From: Pseudomonadota bacterium
GTDB taxonomy: Bacteria; Pseudomonadota; Alphaproteobacteria; Dongiales; Dongiaceae
NCBI GenBank assembly: GCA_016183985.1
Contig: JACPDN010000009.1
Location: 1 to 64,000 of the forward strand
DNA: 64,000 nucleotides
Reading direction: 5' to 3'
This document shows positions 1 through 9,070 of the stretch, piece after piece. Position 1 is the stretch's first letter, and each line of letters begins with the position of its first letter. Below the pieces are notes generated by a model. It had not been told where the DNA came from, ran no database searches, and worked only from the letters and a program-made list of their open reading frames with translations. Position numbers and translations under genes: made by a program.

Positions 1-330
1 AACCCAGCCAGTCACCCGGCCAAGCCCTAGATCCGAAATCCGAGAAACACGGAAACAGCTTTGCAACTTCATCGTCGCAATCAGGTCATTAAGACCCGCC
101 GTCCGCGTATCCCTTCTTCTCTTCTACAATGTCAAATAGCTTGGCCCCGCAGTCACACACGGGAACCCACCAGCCAGACTCGGCCGGTGAAGCCGTGCAA
201 TATAGCGATGCCGGGATGGCGTTACAAGTCGTATGAGGCTTTCGCCTCTACCTGCTTCGCCAGATCTTGCCGGGGCGTTTCAGCCGCCGGTTCGAACCGG
301 TAACCGACGAACCAGTCGGCCCCGTTCGGT
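1..330 (-). other. Leader of an rRNA operon running out of the left edge
   Basis: No protein-coding gene is supported here. Read on the minus strand, the stretch carries the layout of an alphaproteobacterial pre-16S leader: a boxA-like antitermination segment around 126-141 (minus strand AGCTATTTGACATTGT), then a purine-rich GAAGAGAAGAAGGGATACG segment (about 104-122), then about 100 bases to the window edge. 16S rRNA would begin just left of position 1. The promoter-like element at 337-366 is in the right place and orientation. The call rests on remembered leader patterns and cannot be confirmed because the 16S gene itself is outside the window. Confidence 0.6.
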
Positions 331-336
331 GGGCGG

Positions 337-366
337 CTTATAGGCGAGTCGGATTGAGAGTTGCAA
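337..366 (-). promoter_or_regulatory. Probable rRNA operon promoter
   Basis: On the minus strand a TTGCAA -35 (361-366) is followed after 17 bases by CTATAA (338-343), or after 18 by TATAAG (337-342). Upstream (367-410) lie A- and T-runs resembling an UP element, and downstream is a GCCGCCCACC stretch, as is common at alphaproteobacterial rrn promoters. It reads toward the rRNA leader at 1-330 and lies 65 bases beyond the DUF1489 gene stop, with no clear terminator between. Confidence 0.6.
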
Positions 367-430
367 GCACAAAAATTTCGCCGTCTCAAAAAAGTACCAA
401 AACCAACCCAAAGACTGTCTCAAACCGCCC

Positions 431-886
431 CTAAAGAAGCCCCAGGGAACGCAGCTCTTCGCGCAAATCCTCAGGCAGGCCCTCTTCCGCCATCGCCTGG
501 CGCAGCGCGACCCGCTGATCGGCGAGATCCGCCGGGGCATCATCTGCCTCCAAATAGCGCCAGCCCTGAAACGCCCGGCGTGGGCGATTTTCGGTCACGA
601 TCACCGTGGGATCATAAACTATGGCGCAATAGGGCTTGCCCTGCTCGTCCTCGACTTCGTCCAGGCGCAGAATCCGATGGCGCGCGGCGATACGCCCGCG
701 AATGACCCAATAGAGCGAGCCGCCATCGAGTACTTCTTCCGCCCGTTTCGGGAAGGAACGTGTCCAATGGCTGTCTTCCAGAGGTTTTTTTGAAGCGCGG
801 CGCTTTCGCTGCAGCTCTTCGCGGTAGCGGATCAATTCGGCGACGCTGTCGACGCCGACGCAGAGTTTCACCAGATGGACCGTCAT
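431..886 (-). CDS. DUF1489 family protein
   Basis: A 151-residue soluble protein of unknown function. The N-terminus (MTVHLVKLCVGVDSV) and the central part with basic and aromatic residues match the DUF1489 family, which is restricted mainly to Alphaproteobacteria. No signal peptide or membrane segment is visible. It lies 34 bases downstream of the isochorismatase-like gene on the same strand, so the two may be co-transcribed. The ATG at 886 keeps the conserved first residues. The rRNA promoter follows its stop codon closely. Family assignment is from memory of the N-terminal signature. Confidence 0.75.
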   Translation of the reverse strand: MTVHLVKLCVGVDSVAELIRYREELQRKRRASKKPLEDSHWTRSFPKRAEEVLDGGSLYWVIRGRIAARHRILRLDEVEDEQGKPYCAIVYDPTVIVTENRPRRAFQGWRYLEADDAPADLADQRVALRQAMAEEGLPEDLREELRSLGLL

Positions 887-920
887 GCTCGTCGAGAATC
901 GTGATGGGAGATTGAGGAAA

Positions 921-1463
921 TCAGCGAATCAGCTTGGAGACCGCCTTGAATTCCGGGGCGACCGCCGTTCGCAGCCATTCGAACAACACCATCTCGGTCG
1001 TTACCACGTCAATGCCGGCCGCGCGCATCCGATCCAATGCCAATTGACGACTTTCCGGGTGGCGCGAGCCGACGGCGTCCGCAACGACGTGAACCGTGAG
1101 TCCTGCCTGGCGCATTTCGACGGCCGTTTGCAGCACGCAAACATGCGCCTCCATGCCACAGATAATCGTGCTGCACCGCGAATCCGACGTCAGCGCCGCA
1201 CGCAAAGCATCATTTGCAAAGCATGAGAACTCCATCTTCTCAATCGGTTGAGTACCCTCGGCCCGCTCCATGAGGCCGGGCAGCGTGACACCCAGCCCTT
1301 TTCGATATTGCTCCGAGACAAGGACCGGCACGGACAGTTCCCGGGCGGCGTCGAGCAGAATGCCGATCTGGTGCTCGACCAGGGCGATATCCGCAATCGC
1401 CGGAGCCAGCCGTTCCTGGGCGTCAACGACCAATAGTTGAGATCCGGCTCGTTCGATCAACAT
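921..1463 (-). CDS. Isochorismatase-like cysteine hydrolase
   Basis: A 180-residue single-domain cysteine hydrolase of the isochorismatase/nicotinamidase superfamily. The expected catalytic triad is visible: Asp14 in VVDAQ, Lys76 in EKMEF and the nucleophile Cys109 in GMEAHVCV, with the typical cis-peptide region just before the cysteine. The length and the lack of metal-site histidines fit the YcaC-like or hydrolase isochorismatase branch better than nicotinamidase, and the substrate cannot be told. The open frame extends 33 codons upstream, but the ATG at 1463 is preferred: it has a GGAG about 8 bases upstream and begins directly before the first conserved strand. The downstream neighbour is the DUF1489 gene. 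Confidence 0.85.
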   Translation of the reverse strand: MLIERAGSQLLVVDAQERLAPAIADIALVEHQIGILLDAARELSVPVLVSEQYRKGLGVTLPGLMERAEGTQPIEKMEFSCFANDALRAALTSDSRCSTIICGMEAHVCVLQTAVEMRQAGLTVHVVADAVGSRHPESRQLALDRMRAAGIDVVTTEMVLFEWLRTAVAPEFKAVSKLIR

Positions 1464-1635
1464 CGCAATCTCCAAAAACACGCGGATTTGACGGCATTTC
1501 CGCAAGCATAACCGCCGCTTGAGATTGACAAAAGCAAGCTTCTGCTTATAGTCCGGCCACAAATGCGGCGGTCGCCACGGGAGCCGAGGGCGGCCGTTTT
1601 GCTTGTATGATCGGCCCCCTTATTTTCGAGACAAA

Positions 1636-3294
1636 ATGGGTTTTCCCGAACTGGGGCTCAGCCCCGAGCTTCTCCGCGCCGTTTCCGAATCCGGCTATAA
1701 CGAGCCGACGCCGATCCAGGCGCAGGCCATACCGACGGTGCTGATGGGCCGCGACGTACTGGGCTGTGCACAAACCGGCACTGGCAAGACGGCCTCCTTC
1801 ACGCTGCCGATGATCGACATCTTGGCGAACGGGCGCGCGAAGGCGCGCATGCCCCGTTCGCTGATCGTCGAACCGACGCGCGAGCTCGCGGCACAAGTCG
1901 CGCAGAACTTCGAGAAATACGGCAAGTATCACAATCTGAAGCATGCCCTGATCATTGGCGGCGAAGGTTTCGCTGAGCAGGAAGCCAGGCTGATGAGCGG
2001 CGTCGACGTGCTGATCGCGACACCGGGCCGCCTGCTCGACCTCTTCGAGCGCGGCAAGATCCTGCTCATCGATGTGAAGATCCTCGTCATCGACGAAGCC
2101 GATCGCATGCTGGACATGGGTTTCATCCCCGATGTCGAGCGCATCGTCAGCCTGCTGCCTAAGATTCGCCAGACGCTGTTCTTCTCCGCCACCATGGCAC
2201 CGGAAGTGAAACGCCTGGCAGACGCCTTCCTGATGAACCCGAAGGAAGTTACGGTTTCGGCGCCGGCCAGCACGGCGACCACCGTCACCCAGGGCATGAT
2301 TGTCGTCGATGAGATGGACAAGCGCGAAGCGTTGCGCCGCCTCATCCGCGCGGAAGATGTCGGCAATGCGCTCATCTTCTGCAATCGCAAGGTCGACGTC
2401 GATATCCTCTATAAGTCGCTGACCAAGCATGGCTTCAAGGCAGTCCGCCTGCATGGCGACATGCCGCAATCAGCGCGGAGTGAAACGCTGGAGCTGTTCA
2501 AGCGCGGCGAAGCTTCACTGATGGTCTGCAGCGACGTCGCGGCACGTGGCATCGATATCGCGGGCCTGAGCCACGTCTTCAATTTCGATACGCCGATCCA
2601 TGCCGAGGATTACGTGCATCGCATCGGCCGCACCGGTCGTGCCGGCCGCGAGGGTCGCGCGTTCACCTTTGCCACGCCCTATGACGGCAAGCATGTCGCG
2701 GCGATCGTGAAACTGATCGGCAAGGAAATCCCGGCCGTTACGATTGAGGGCATCGATTCGCTACCCTTCGAAGAGGGTGATGGCCGTCGCGGCCGTGGCC
2801 GCAGCCGCGGAGCCCCGTCGCGTGGCCGGGGTCGCGACCGCAGCCGAACACCGCGTTCGGAACATGCCGATCAGCCGGTGGCGGTGATTCAGGAAATGGC
2901 GGCAGCGCCGACCGTTGACGCCTCCGAAGCCCCCGCTGCTGAGGGCAAGTCCCGCCGTCGCCGTCGTGGTGGCCGCAAGGATGCGGCCTCCATCGTTGCA
3001 ACAGAAGCGGTAATCGATGCCGCGATTCCGCATCCAAGCGAATCACTGCATCGCCATGATTTGCTGGAGGCCAGTACGGCCCTGCCGGTCATGGTGGAAG
3101 TAACGCAGCCTGAGGCGCAAAAGCCCCACCTGCCTGTGCAGCCGCACGAAAATCGCCATCAGCGCCGCGCCCACTCCAAGCCGCAGCATGAAGAAGATGC
3201 AATGATCGCCGGCCACGGCTTTGGCGATCACCTGCCGGCTTTCCTTCGTCGCCCTGTTCGACTGCCGTCCGGCGATCGCCGGACTGGCAAGTAA
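1636..3294 (+). CDS. DEAD-box ATP-dependent RNA helicase (RhlE-like)
   Basis: A 552-residue RNA helicase. Motifs run in order: Q motif GYNEPTPIQ (20-28), Walker A AQTGTGKT (45-52), PTRELA (80-85), TPGRLLD (129-135), DEAD (153-156), SAT, and in the second RecA domain HGDMPQSAR, ARGIDI and HRIGRTGRAGR. After about residue 385 comes a low-complexity basic tail rich in Arg-Gly, probably an RNA-binding extension involved in ribosome assembly, RNA decay or cold adaptation. The ATG at 1636 is chosen because family members begin with the same M-x-F-x-E-L-G-L start; a TTG 33 bases upstream is possible. It is convergent with the Na/Pi transporter, whose stop lies 8 bases away. Confidence 0.9.
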   Translation: MGFPELGLSPELLRAVSESGYNEPTPIQAQAIPTVLMGRDVLGCAQTGTGKTASFTLPMIDILANGRAKARMPRSLIVEPTRELAAQVAQNFEKYGKYHNLKHALIIGGEGFAEQEARLMSGVDVLIATPGRLLDLFERGKILLIDVKILVIDEADRMLDMGFIPDVERIVSLLPKIRQTLFFSATMAPEVKRLADAFLMNPKEVTVSAPASTATTVTQGMIVVDEMDKREALRRLIRAEDVGNALIFCNRKVDVDILYKSLTKHGFKAVRLHGDMPQSARSETLELFKRGEASLMVCSDVAARGIDIAGLSHVFNFDTPIHAEDYVHRIGRTGRAGREGRAFTFATPYDGKHVAAIVKLIGKEIPAVTIEGIDSLPFEEGDGRRGRGRSRGAPSRGRGRDRSRTPRSEHADQPVAVIQEMAAAPTVDASEAPAAEGKSRRRRRGGRKDAASIVATEAVIDAAIPHPSESLHRHDLLEASTALPVMVEVTQPEAQKPHLPVQPHENRHQRRAHSKPQHEEDAMIAGHGFGDHLPAFLRRPVRLPSGDRRTGK

Positions 3295-3301
3295 GGCTGC
3301 T

Positions 3302-4936
3302 CTAGCGCAAGCGGCTCGGGCTAAGTTCTCCGGCCGCTTCCAAAAGCGGCTGGGCGACGATGGCAAGATGCGAGTTGATGCGCTTCAGATCGCGCAGAAT
3401 GTCGAGATGCAGGCCGCTCGTCTGCATGCTCTCGATACGGCCTGAACGCAGTCGTTCCAGGTGATTCTCCGCGGCATTGCGTTCGAGTTCCCGAAAAATC
3501 TGCTTCTCGGCGAATAGCTGGCGCGCCAGCTTGATGTCACCCGACATGAAGACATTCATCGCCAGTTCCAGATTGTGGGTCAGGCGCTCGTGGATCTCGT
3601 CGAGTTCGCGCGTGCCCTCGGGCGAGAATTTGAGCTGATACTTCACCTTCTTGGCGGCCAATTCCATCAGGTTCTTGTCAACGATGTCGCCGATGTGTTC
3701 GAGATTGGTGATGAAAGTGATGAGGTCGACAACCCGTTTCTGGTCGTTGGGGTCCATCAGTTCGCGGCTGACGCCGGTGAGATAGAGTTTGATCGCCTCG
3801 TTGAGACGATCGACCTGGGTGTCGATATCGCTGACCTGCTTGATCAGACGCCGGTCGTCAGAACGGAAGACCGCCAGCGATTGGCGCAGCATTTGACCCA
3901 CCAGATCGCCCATCCGGAGCGCCTCGCGGCCGGCATTCGCAAGGGCGATCGTCGGCTGATCCACAGGACCTTGCGAGAGATAGCGCGGTTTGCCGGGATC
4001 ATCCGTCATCACCTGATCAGGCAGCAATCGCGCCGTGAGCCTGGCAATCGGCGCGGTAAACCAGATGAAGATCACAGCAAGCGCCAGATTGAATGCCACA
4101 TGGTAGTTCAGCGCCTGGCGTGCCGGTGCCGCTTCCAGCAAGGCGAGATAGGGCTGCACCAAGCCGATAAGTGGCACTGCGAGCGCAACGCCGATGACAC
4201 GGAAAATGAGATTGCCGACCGGCACCCGGCGTGCCTCCGGCGGCTCGCCCGCCGTCGCCAGAACCGGCATGACAGCACTGCCGAGATTGGCACCCAGGAT
4301 CAGCGCCAGCCCTAGATCGACCGGGACCAGGGCCTTCGCCATAAAGCTGATCACCAGTAGCACGACGGCCAGGCTGGAGGTCGAAAGCACCGTGAGTGCC
4401 GCCCCAACCAGCACGCCGAAAGCCGGGGCGTCACTCATGACCTGCAGGATCTGTGGCAAAAGTGGTGCGTCGCGCACCGGCTCTGCCGCCTCCGTGATGA
4501 GATGAAGGCCCAGCAGTGCGATGCCAAGGCCGACGATGGCCCGGCCCAGATCTTTAACCTTCGAGTCCTCGAATTTGTTGAACATGATCCAGCCGACGAT
4601 GATCAGCAGTGGCGAGATCCAGCCCACTTTGAATGAATAGGCCTGCGCAACCAAGCTGGTACCCAGATCGGCGCCCAGCATAACAGCGAGCGCCCCGCCC
4701 GTTGTGACGAGCCCGCGCGAGGCAAAGGATGCCGACAACAGCGCGGTGGCGCTCGAAGACTGCAACAGGCAGGTAATGCCGAGCCCGGAGAGAAATGCCG
4801 TGAAGCGGTTGCCAGTCGCCTTGCTGAGACTCTGGCGAAGCTGAGCGCCATAGGCCCTCAGAACGCCGGTACGCACCATGCGCAGGCCCCACAAAAGCAA
4901 CGCGGCTGCGCCGAACAGGTTGAGCAAGAAAATCAT
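3302..4936 (-). CDS. Na/Pi cotransporter family protein with PhoU-like tail
   Basis: A 544-residue inner-membrane protein of the NptA/YjbB type. The N-terminal part (about 1-310) is a run of hydrophobic segments containing the hallmark QSSSAT (near residue 59) and a weaker second copy (STSSLAV, near 186), the inverted repeats that form the sodium and phosphate path. The C-terminal part (about 340-544) is hydrophilic and helical, matching the PhoU-like domain found in this family. Such proteins move phosphate with sodium, often as exporters when phosphate is high. It lies downstream of the aminoethylphosphonate importer on the same strand, but 100 bases separate them, so co-transcription is unproven. 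Confidence 0.88.
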   Translation of the reverse strand: MIFLLNLFGAAALLLWGLRMVRTGVLRAYGAQLRQSLSKATGNRFTAFLSGLGITCLLQSSSATALLSASFASRGLVTTGGALAVMLGADLGTSLVAQAYSFKVGWISPLLIIVGWIMFNKFEDSKVKDLGRAIVGLGIALLGLHLITEAAEPVRDAPLLPQILQVMSDAPAFGVLVGAALTVLSTSSLAVVLLVISFMAKALVPVDLGLALILGANLGSAVMPVLATAGEPPEARRVPVGNLIFRVIGVALAVPLIGLVQPYLALLEAAPARQALNYHVAFNLALAVIFIWFTAPIARLTARLLPDQVMTDDPGKPRYLSQGPVDQPTIALANAGREALRMGDLVGQMLRQSLAVFRSDDRRLIKQVSDIDTQVDRLNEAIKLYLTGVSRELMDPNDQKRVVDLITFITNLEHIGDIVDKNLMELAAKKVKYQLKFSPEGTRELDEIHERLTHNLELAMNVFMSGDIKLARQLFAEKQIFRELERNAAENHLERLRSGRIESMQTSGLHLDILRDLKRINSHLAIVAQPLLEAAGELSPSRLR

Positions 4937-5036
4937 CTATCCATCGCCTCGACTCGGGGAACCGTCCCGCATTGTCACGAAACTGTAACATATGACAGAG
5001 ATTGCAGGCGATGGCAGCCTGAGACCGACGCTTAGA

Positions 5037-6746
5037 TCAGCGCTTGCGCCACGCTTGGGTCCGCCGCTCGAGGCCGCCGACAACCAACACCTGCAGCCCT
5101 TTGACGATAGCAGAGGTCGCGACAATGACGATACCCATGGCGCAGGCAGTTGCCGTGTTGCCGGCATCGTCGGTGTTGATGGCGTTGATCGACATCAGCT
5201 TGGTTTCCGCCGAATAGAGGAAGATCACGGCAGAGACCGTGGTCATGGCGTTGATGAAGAGATAGACGGCGATGTCGAGGACCGCCGGTAGACAGATCGG
5301 CACCGTCACCCGCCAGAACGTCCGATAGAACGGCACTTTCAGAGAGGCGCCAACCGCCTCGAACTCGGCATCCACCTGCTTCAGGGCTGTGACGGCCGTG
5401 AGATGGCTGACGGTATAGAAATGACAAACCGTGTTGACCACGAGCACAGCCATGGTCCCGTAGATAAAGTTGAGCGGATTGTCGGGGGCGTTGAAGAAGA
5501 AAATATAGGAAAGGCCCAGCACGATTCCAGGCACCGCCAGAGGAATCATGGCCAGAAAATGGAGGACCATCCGTAACCGTGTCGCTCCCCTGCTCTTCTC
5601 GATCAGATAAGCGCCGCTGAAAATGATCGTCGTCCCGATCAAGGCGACACAAGCGGCCAGCCGCAGGCTGTTGAAGTAAGGCCCCCAGCCATCCGTCCCG
5701 ACACGGGAAAAGTCATACCATTTCAGGGTCAGGCTCAGATTGTACGGCCAGAGTTTGGCGAGCGAACCGAATACGGCCATGCCGAGCACCAATAACAGGA
5801 AACCCGCCACCAGAGCGACCAGCACCAAGAACAAGCGGTCGATCGTCTGACGCGGTTTGGGCTGCAATGGGACGGCGCGCGCCGAGAGCAAGGCGACCTG
5901 CTTGCGCTGCACCATGCGGTCGACAGCAAAAGAGAGCACTGCCGGCAGCAACAGAATGAGGCCGACGACCGCCCCCATCTGGAAATTGAACTGGCCGATC
6001 ACCTGGCGATAAACATCGGTCGCCAGTACGTTGTAGGAGCCGCCGATCACCTTGGGGACACCGAAATCGGTGAAGATCAAAGTGAAGACGACTAAAGCAG
6101 CGCTTACCAATCCGTAGCGGCAACCCGGCAACGTCACCGTGAAGAAGATGCGAGCCGGTTTGGCGCGCAGGGATTCGGCCGCTTCATAGAGGCGCGCGTC
6201 CGCCACGGCGAGCGCCGTGATGAGGATCATAAGGGCATGGGGGAAAGCAAAGAAGACTTCGCCGATCACGATGCCGATGGGACCGTAGACTTCATGCCCC
6301 AATAATACAAACTTCAGAATGCCCTGATTGCCAAAGAGATAGATCAGCGCCAGCCCCGGCAGCAGCGATGGCGCGAGCAGAGGAATGAGGGCAATAGCGC
6401 GAAAAAGGCCGCGGCCACGAAGGCAGGTGCGCGTCAATGCATAGGCGTAGATAAATGCCAGCGTGATCGTGATGACGGTACCGAGGATCGAAACATAAAC
6501 CGTATTCCCCAAGGACTGAAGCATCGCCGGGTCATCGAAGTAGCGGGCGAAATTGGCAAGGCCGATGAATTGCCCGTTCTTGTCCTGCACACTCTTGGTC
6601 AGCAATGTGTAGAGTGGCAGAGCGAGGGTAATGACGAGATAGGCGCCCAACACGAGAAGTGCCGCCCGAGCGCCCCATTCCTCGCCACTGACCTTTGCTT
6701 TGATCCGCGGTGCCGTTGCAGTGCCGGCAAGGGCAATATCAGCCAT
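5037..6746 (-). CDS. phnU2: Fused permease of a 2-aminoethylphosphonate-type ABC importer
   Basis: A 569-residue inner-membrane permease with about twelve hydrophobic segments, made of two tandem MetI-like halves (about 1-290 and 310-569), each with the cytoplasmic EAA loop that contacts the ATPase (for example YEAAESLRAKPARIF in the first half and FEAVGASLKVPFYRTF in the second). This two-in-one architecture is typical of the PhnU2 permease family and of related iron-type importers. The ATG at 6746 overlaps the end of the ATPase gene by 8 bases, implying translational coupling; longer in-frame starts upstream would lie wholly inside the ATPase gene. It is the last gene of a three-gene importer operon. 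Confidence 0.8.
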   Translation of the reverse strand: MADIALAGTATAPRIKAKVSGEEWGARAALLVLGAYLVITLALPLYTLLTKSVQDKNGQFIGLANFARYFDDPAMLQSLGNTVYVSILGTVITITLAFIYAYALTRTCLRGRGLFRAIALIPLLAPSLLPGLALIYLFGNQGILKFVLLGHEVYGPIGIVIGEVFFAFPHALMILITALAVADARLYEAAESLRAKPARIFFTVTLPGCRYGLVSAALVVFTLIFTDFGVPKVIGGSYNVLATDVYRQVIGQFNFQMGAVVGLILLLPAVLSFAVDRMVQRKQVALLSARAVPLQPKPRQTIDRLFLVLVALVAGFLLLVLGMAVFGSLAKLWPYNLSLTLKWYDFSRVGTDGWGPYFNSLRLAACVALIGTTIIFSGAYLIEKSRGATRLRMVLHFLAMIPLAVPGIVLGLSYIFFFNAPDNPLNFIYGTMAVLVVNTVCHFYTVSHLTAVTALKQVDAEFEAVGASLKVPFYRTFWRVTVPICLPAVLDIAVYLFINAMTTVSAVIFLYSAETKLMSINAINTDDAGNTATACAMGIVIVATSAIVKGLQVLVVGGLERRTQAWRKR

Positions 6747-7833
6747 GGCGCGCGGCCTTCTCTTCGCCAGGGAAAAGACGTATGCGCTCGGGCGGCAGGG
6801 CGACTTGCAGCTCTTGGCCCGGCACCAACCCGAGGTCGCGCATGGCATTGATCGAGAAATCGGCGTGCAGCGCACGGCCGCACGCAAGGCGCAGTTCCGC
6901 ACGACAGAACGAGCCCAGGAACTCCATGTGCTCGATCTTCGTGAGAAGCGTGTTCCCTTTTCCATCGGCAATGCCGCGAACCTGGATGTCTTCGGGCCGG
7001 ATGCAAAGTGTTACACCGTGGCCAGCAGCCAAGTTGGCGTCCGGCGCCTCCAGTACGGCTTGCCCCAGCCGGATCAAACCGGGCGCTTCAATGTCGACAG
7101 TTAAGAAATTCATCTGCCCGACGAAATCGGCGACAAACGCGGCCGCCGGCTGGCGATAGATCTCTATCGGCGTGCCCACCTGCTCAATGCGCCCTTCATT
7201 CATGACGACGATCCGGTCGGCGATGGCCAATGCTTCTTCCTGGTCGTGAGTGACCATGATGGTGGTGACATTGATGCGGCGCTGCAATTGCTTGAGTTCG
7301 GCGCGCAGATGCTGCCTTACCCGCGCATCGAGGGCCGACAAAGGCTCGTCGAGCAAAAGGAGGCCCGGCGACATGGCGAGCGCACGCGCCAAGGCGACAC
7401 GCTGCTGCTGACCGCCAGAAAGCTGCGCTGGATATTTCAGCTCTTGACCGGAGAGCCCAACCATCGCGAGCAGCTCCGAAACTCGCTTGTCGATGTCCGC
7501 GCGTGGCATCTTCCCGCCCGCAAGGCCATAACCGACATTGGCTGCCACCGTCAGGTTCGGGAACAGCGCGTAGGATTGGAAGACGATTCCGAAATCGCGC
7601 TGCGATGGCGGCAGCCCCGAAATATCGCCGCCCGCCTGGAGGATACGGCCGCTGGTCTGGATGTCGAGGCCGGCGATGGCCCGCAGCAATGTCGTCTTGC
7701 CACATCCAGACGGGCCAAGAAAGCAGACGAACTCACCCGGGTAGATGTCGAGCGAGATGCTTTTCAGCGCCTGGAAGTCGCCGAAATTCTTGCTCACAAA
7801 TTCGATACGCAGATAGGGATGCCTGCCCGACAT
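6739..7833 (-). CDS. phnT2: ATPase of a 2-aminoethylphosphonate-type ABC importer
   Basis: A 364-residue ABC ATPase of the polyol/iron/phosphonate class. Walker A GPSGCGKTT (around 43-51), the signature LSGGQQQRVALARAL, Walker B LLLDEPLSALD and switch histidine VTHDQEEAL are all present, followed by a TOBE-like regulatory domain (about 275-364). The ATG at 7833 gives the usual start just before the first strand; an upstream in-frame start would run through a strong hairpin at 7856-7887 and is rejected. It overlaps the permease gene by 8 bases. The 2-AEP specificity is inferred from the very characteristic binding protein upstream. Confidence 0.82.
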   Translation of the reverse strand: MSGRHPYLRIEFVSKNFGDFQALKSISLDIYPGEFVCFLGPSGCGKTTLLRAIAGLDIQTSGRILQAGGDISGLPPSQRDFGIVFQSYALFPNLTVAANVGYGLAGGKMPRADIDKRVSELLAMVGLSGQELKYPAQLSGGQQQRVALARALAMSPGLLLLDEPLSALDARVRQHLRAELKQLQRRINVTTIMVTHDQEEALAIADRIVVMNEGRIEQVGTPIEIYRQPAAAFVADFVGQMNFLTVDIEAPGLIRLGQAVLEAPDANLAAGHGVTLCIRPEDIQVRGIADGKGNTLLTKIEHMEFLGSFCRAELRLACGRALHADFSINAMRDLGLVPGQELQVALPPERIRLFPGEEKAARHG

Positions 7834-7855
7834 GACTTGCCGCCTTGAAAAATGA

Positions 7856-7887
7856 GGCGATCCCGCCGCGTCTGCGGCGGGATCGCC
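7856..7887 (-). terminator. Hairpin between binding-protein and ATPase genes
   Basis: A perfect 14-bp inverted repeat (7856-7869 and 7874-7887) with a 4-base loop lies between the stop of the binding-protein gene (7918) and the ATPase start (7833). On the transcribed strand the stem is followed by TCATTTTTC. This looks like a partial terminator or an mRNA-stabilising stem that would raise the amount of binding protein relative to the membrane complex, as in many importer operons. Confidence 0.75.
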
Positions 7888-7917
7888 CTTTACCAAATTT
7901 GCTTCCGTTGATGCGCC

Positions 7918-8979
7918 TTACTTCGGCGCGTCCTTCGAGCCGAAGCTACGCTGCCACTCGTCGAGAATGGCCTGACGACGATCCGCCATCTCATAGAAAT
8001 TGTTTGGCGTGATCATCAGCTTTTCCTCATCGGCCGGGTAATTGGCCGGGAGGGTCGGCGTCACATCCTTACGCGCCAATACCTGATAGCTCTCGTTATA
8101 GAGCTTGTTGGCATCGGCGCTGGCTGCGAAATCAGCAAGCTTCTTCGCGGCTTCCAGATTCTTGGTGCCCTTCATGATCGCGGTCGCTTCCATGTCCCAG
8201 CCGATGCCATCCTTAGGCAGGATGACCTCAACCGGCGCGCCGTCATTGATCAGCTTGACACCCGGATAGGCGAAAGAGATGCCGATGGGGTATTCGCCGG
8301 CGCCAGCCGCCTTGCAGGGCTTCGAACCCGAATGCAGGTAGGTTTTGATGTTCTCGTGCAGCTTGCCCATATAGTCCCAGCCGCCCTTGTCACCAAAGAG
8401 CTGCAGCCAAGCCGAAACGGTGAGGAAGCCGGTGCCCGACGAGCCGGGGTTCGGCATCACAATCTGGTCCTTGTACACGGGATCCAGCAGATCCTTCCAG
8501 GATGTGGGCTTCGGCAGGCCGAGCTTTTCCGCTTCGACCTTGTTGTAGCAGATGGCGGAGGCCCAAGCGTCCATGCCGACCCAGGTCGGCCAGCCGTTAC
8601 GCGTGTCCTTGAAATCGTCCTTAATCTGGTCGAAGCCCTGCGGGCTATAACGCTCCAGCATGCCTTCCTTGTCGAGCACCATCAGGCTGGTGGCGGCAAG
8701 CCCCCAGACCACGTCAGCCTGGCGATTTTGCTTCTCGGCCAGAAGGCGCGCGGCGATCACACCGGTGGAGTCACGCTGCCATTCAATGGTGATGCCGGGA
8801 TTGGCCTTCTCGAAGGCCTCCTTGTAGACCGGCAATTGCTCTTCTTCGAGCGCCGTATAAACCTTCAGCACGACATCGTCGGCAAGGCTCGCCTGCGGCG
8901 CGACGAACATGGTGGCGGCAGTCGCCAAGACAGCAGCCCCCATCAGCGCCATCTGGCGGCGCGAGATCCAATTTTTCAT
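7918..8979 (-). CDS. phnS2: Periplasmic 2-aminoethylphosphonate-binding protein
   Basis: A 353-residue periplasmic solute-binding protein. A signal peptide covers about residues 1-33 (SRRQ, hydrophobic core, then ASLADD). The mature start VYTALEEEQL, the segment WQRDSTGVIAARLLAEKQ and the phrase ADVVWGLAATSLMVLDKEGM closely match the PhnS2 (AEP-binding) family; related families bind ferric iron or thiamine. No degradation gene for aminoethylphosphonate (phnW, phnX, phnA) is nearby, so this window shows uptake only. The ATG at 8979 has AGGAG upstream (near 8991) and precedes the signal peptide; a longer start is not supported. Confidence 0.83.
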   Translation of the reverse strand: MKNWISRRQMALMGAAVLATAATMFVAPQASLADDVVLKVYTALEEEQLPVYKEAFEKANPGITIEWQRDSTGVIAARLLAEKQNRQADVVWGLAATSLMVLDKEGMLERYSPQGFDQIKDDFKDTRNGWPTWVGMDAWASAICYNKVEAEKLGLPKPTSWKDLLDPVYKDQIVMPNPGSSGTGFLTVSAWLQLFGDKGGWDYMGKLHENIKTYLHSGSKPCKAAGAGEYPIGISFAYPGVKLINDGAPVEVILPKDGIGWDMEATAIMKGTKNLEAAKKLADFAASADANKLYNESYQVLARKDVTPTLPANYPADEEKLMITPNNFYEMADRRQAILDEWQRSFGSKDAPK

Positions 8980-9070
8980 TTCCCCAATCTCCTGGTGTGC
9001 GATTGCCGAATACGGCGGGCAGGAAATTGGCGGGGGAACCACGCATCTATGATGAAGGATTTATGACGTC

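Noticed and set aside
1546-2469. Minus-strand open frame (307 codons) opposite the DEAD-box helicase
   Set aside because: Antisense to the helicase motifs; rich in His, Arg, Asp and Ala as expected of a shadow frame.
6747-6971. N-terminal extension of the phosphonate permease
   Set aside because: The extra 75 codons lie inside the ATPase gene and look like an out-of-frame reading; the ATG at 6746 gives the normal start.
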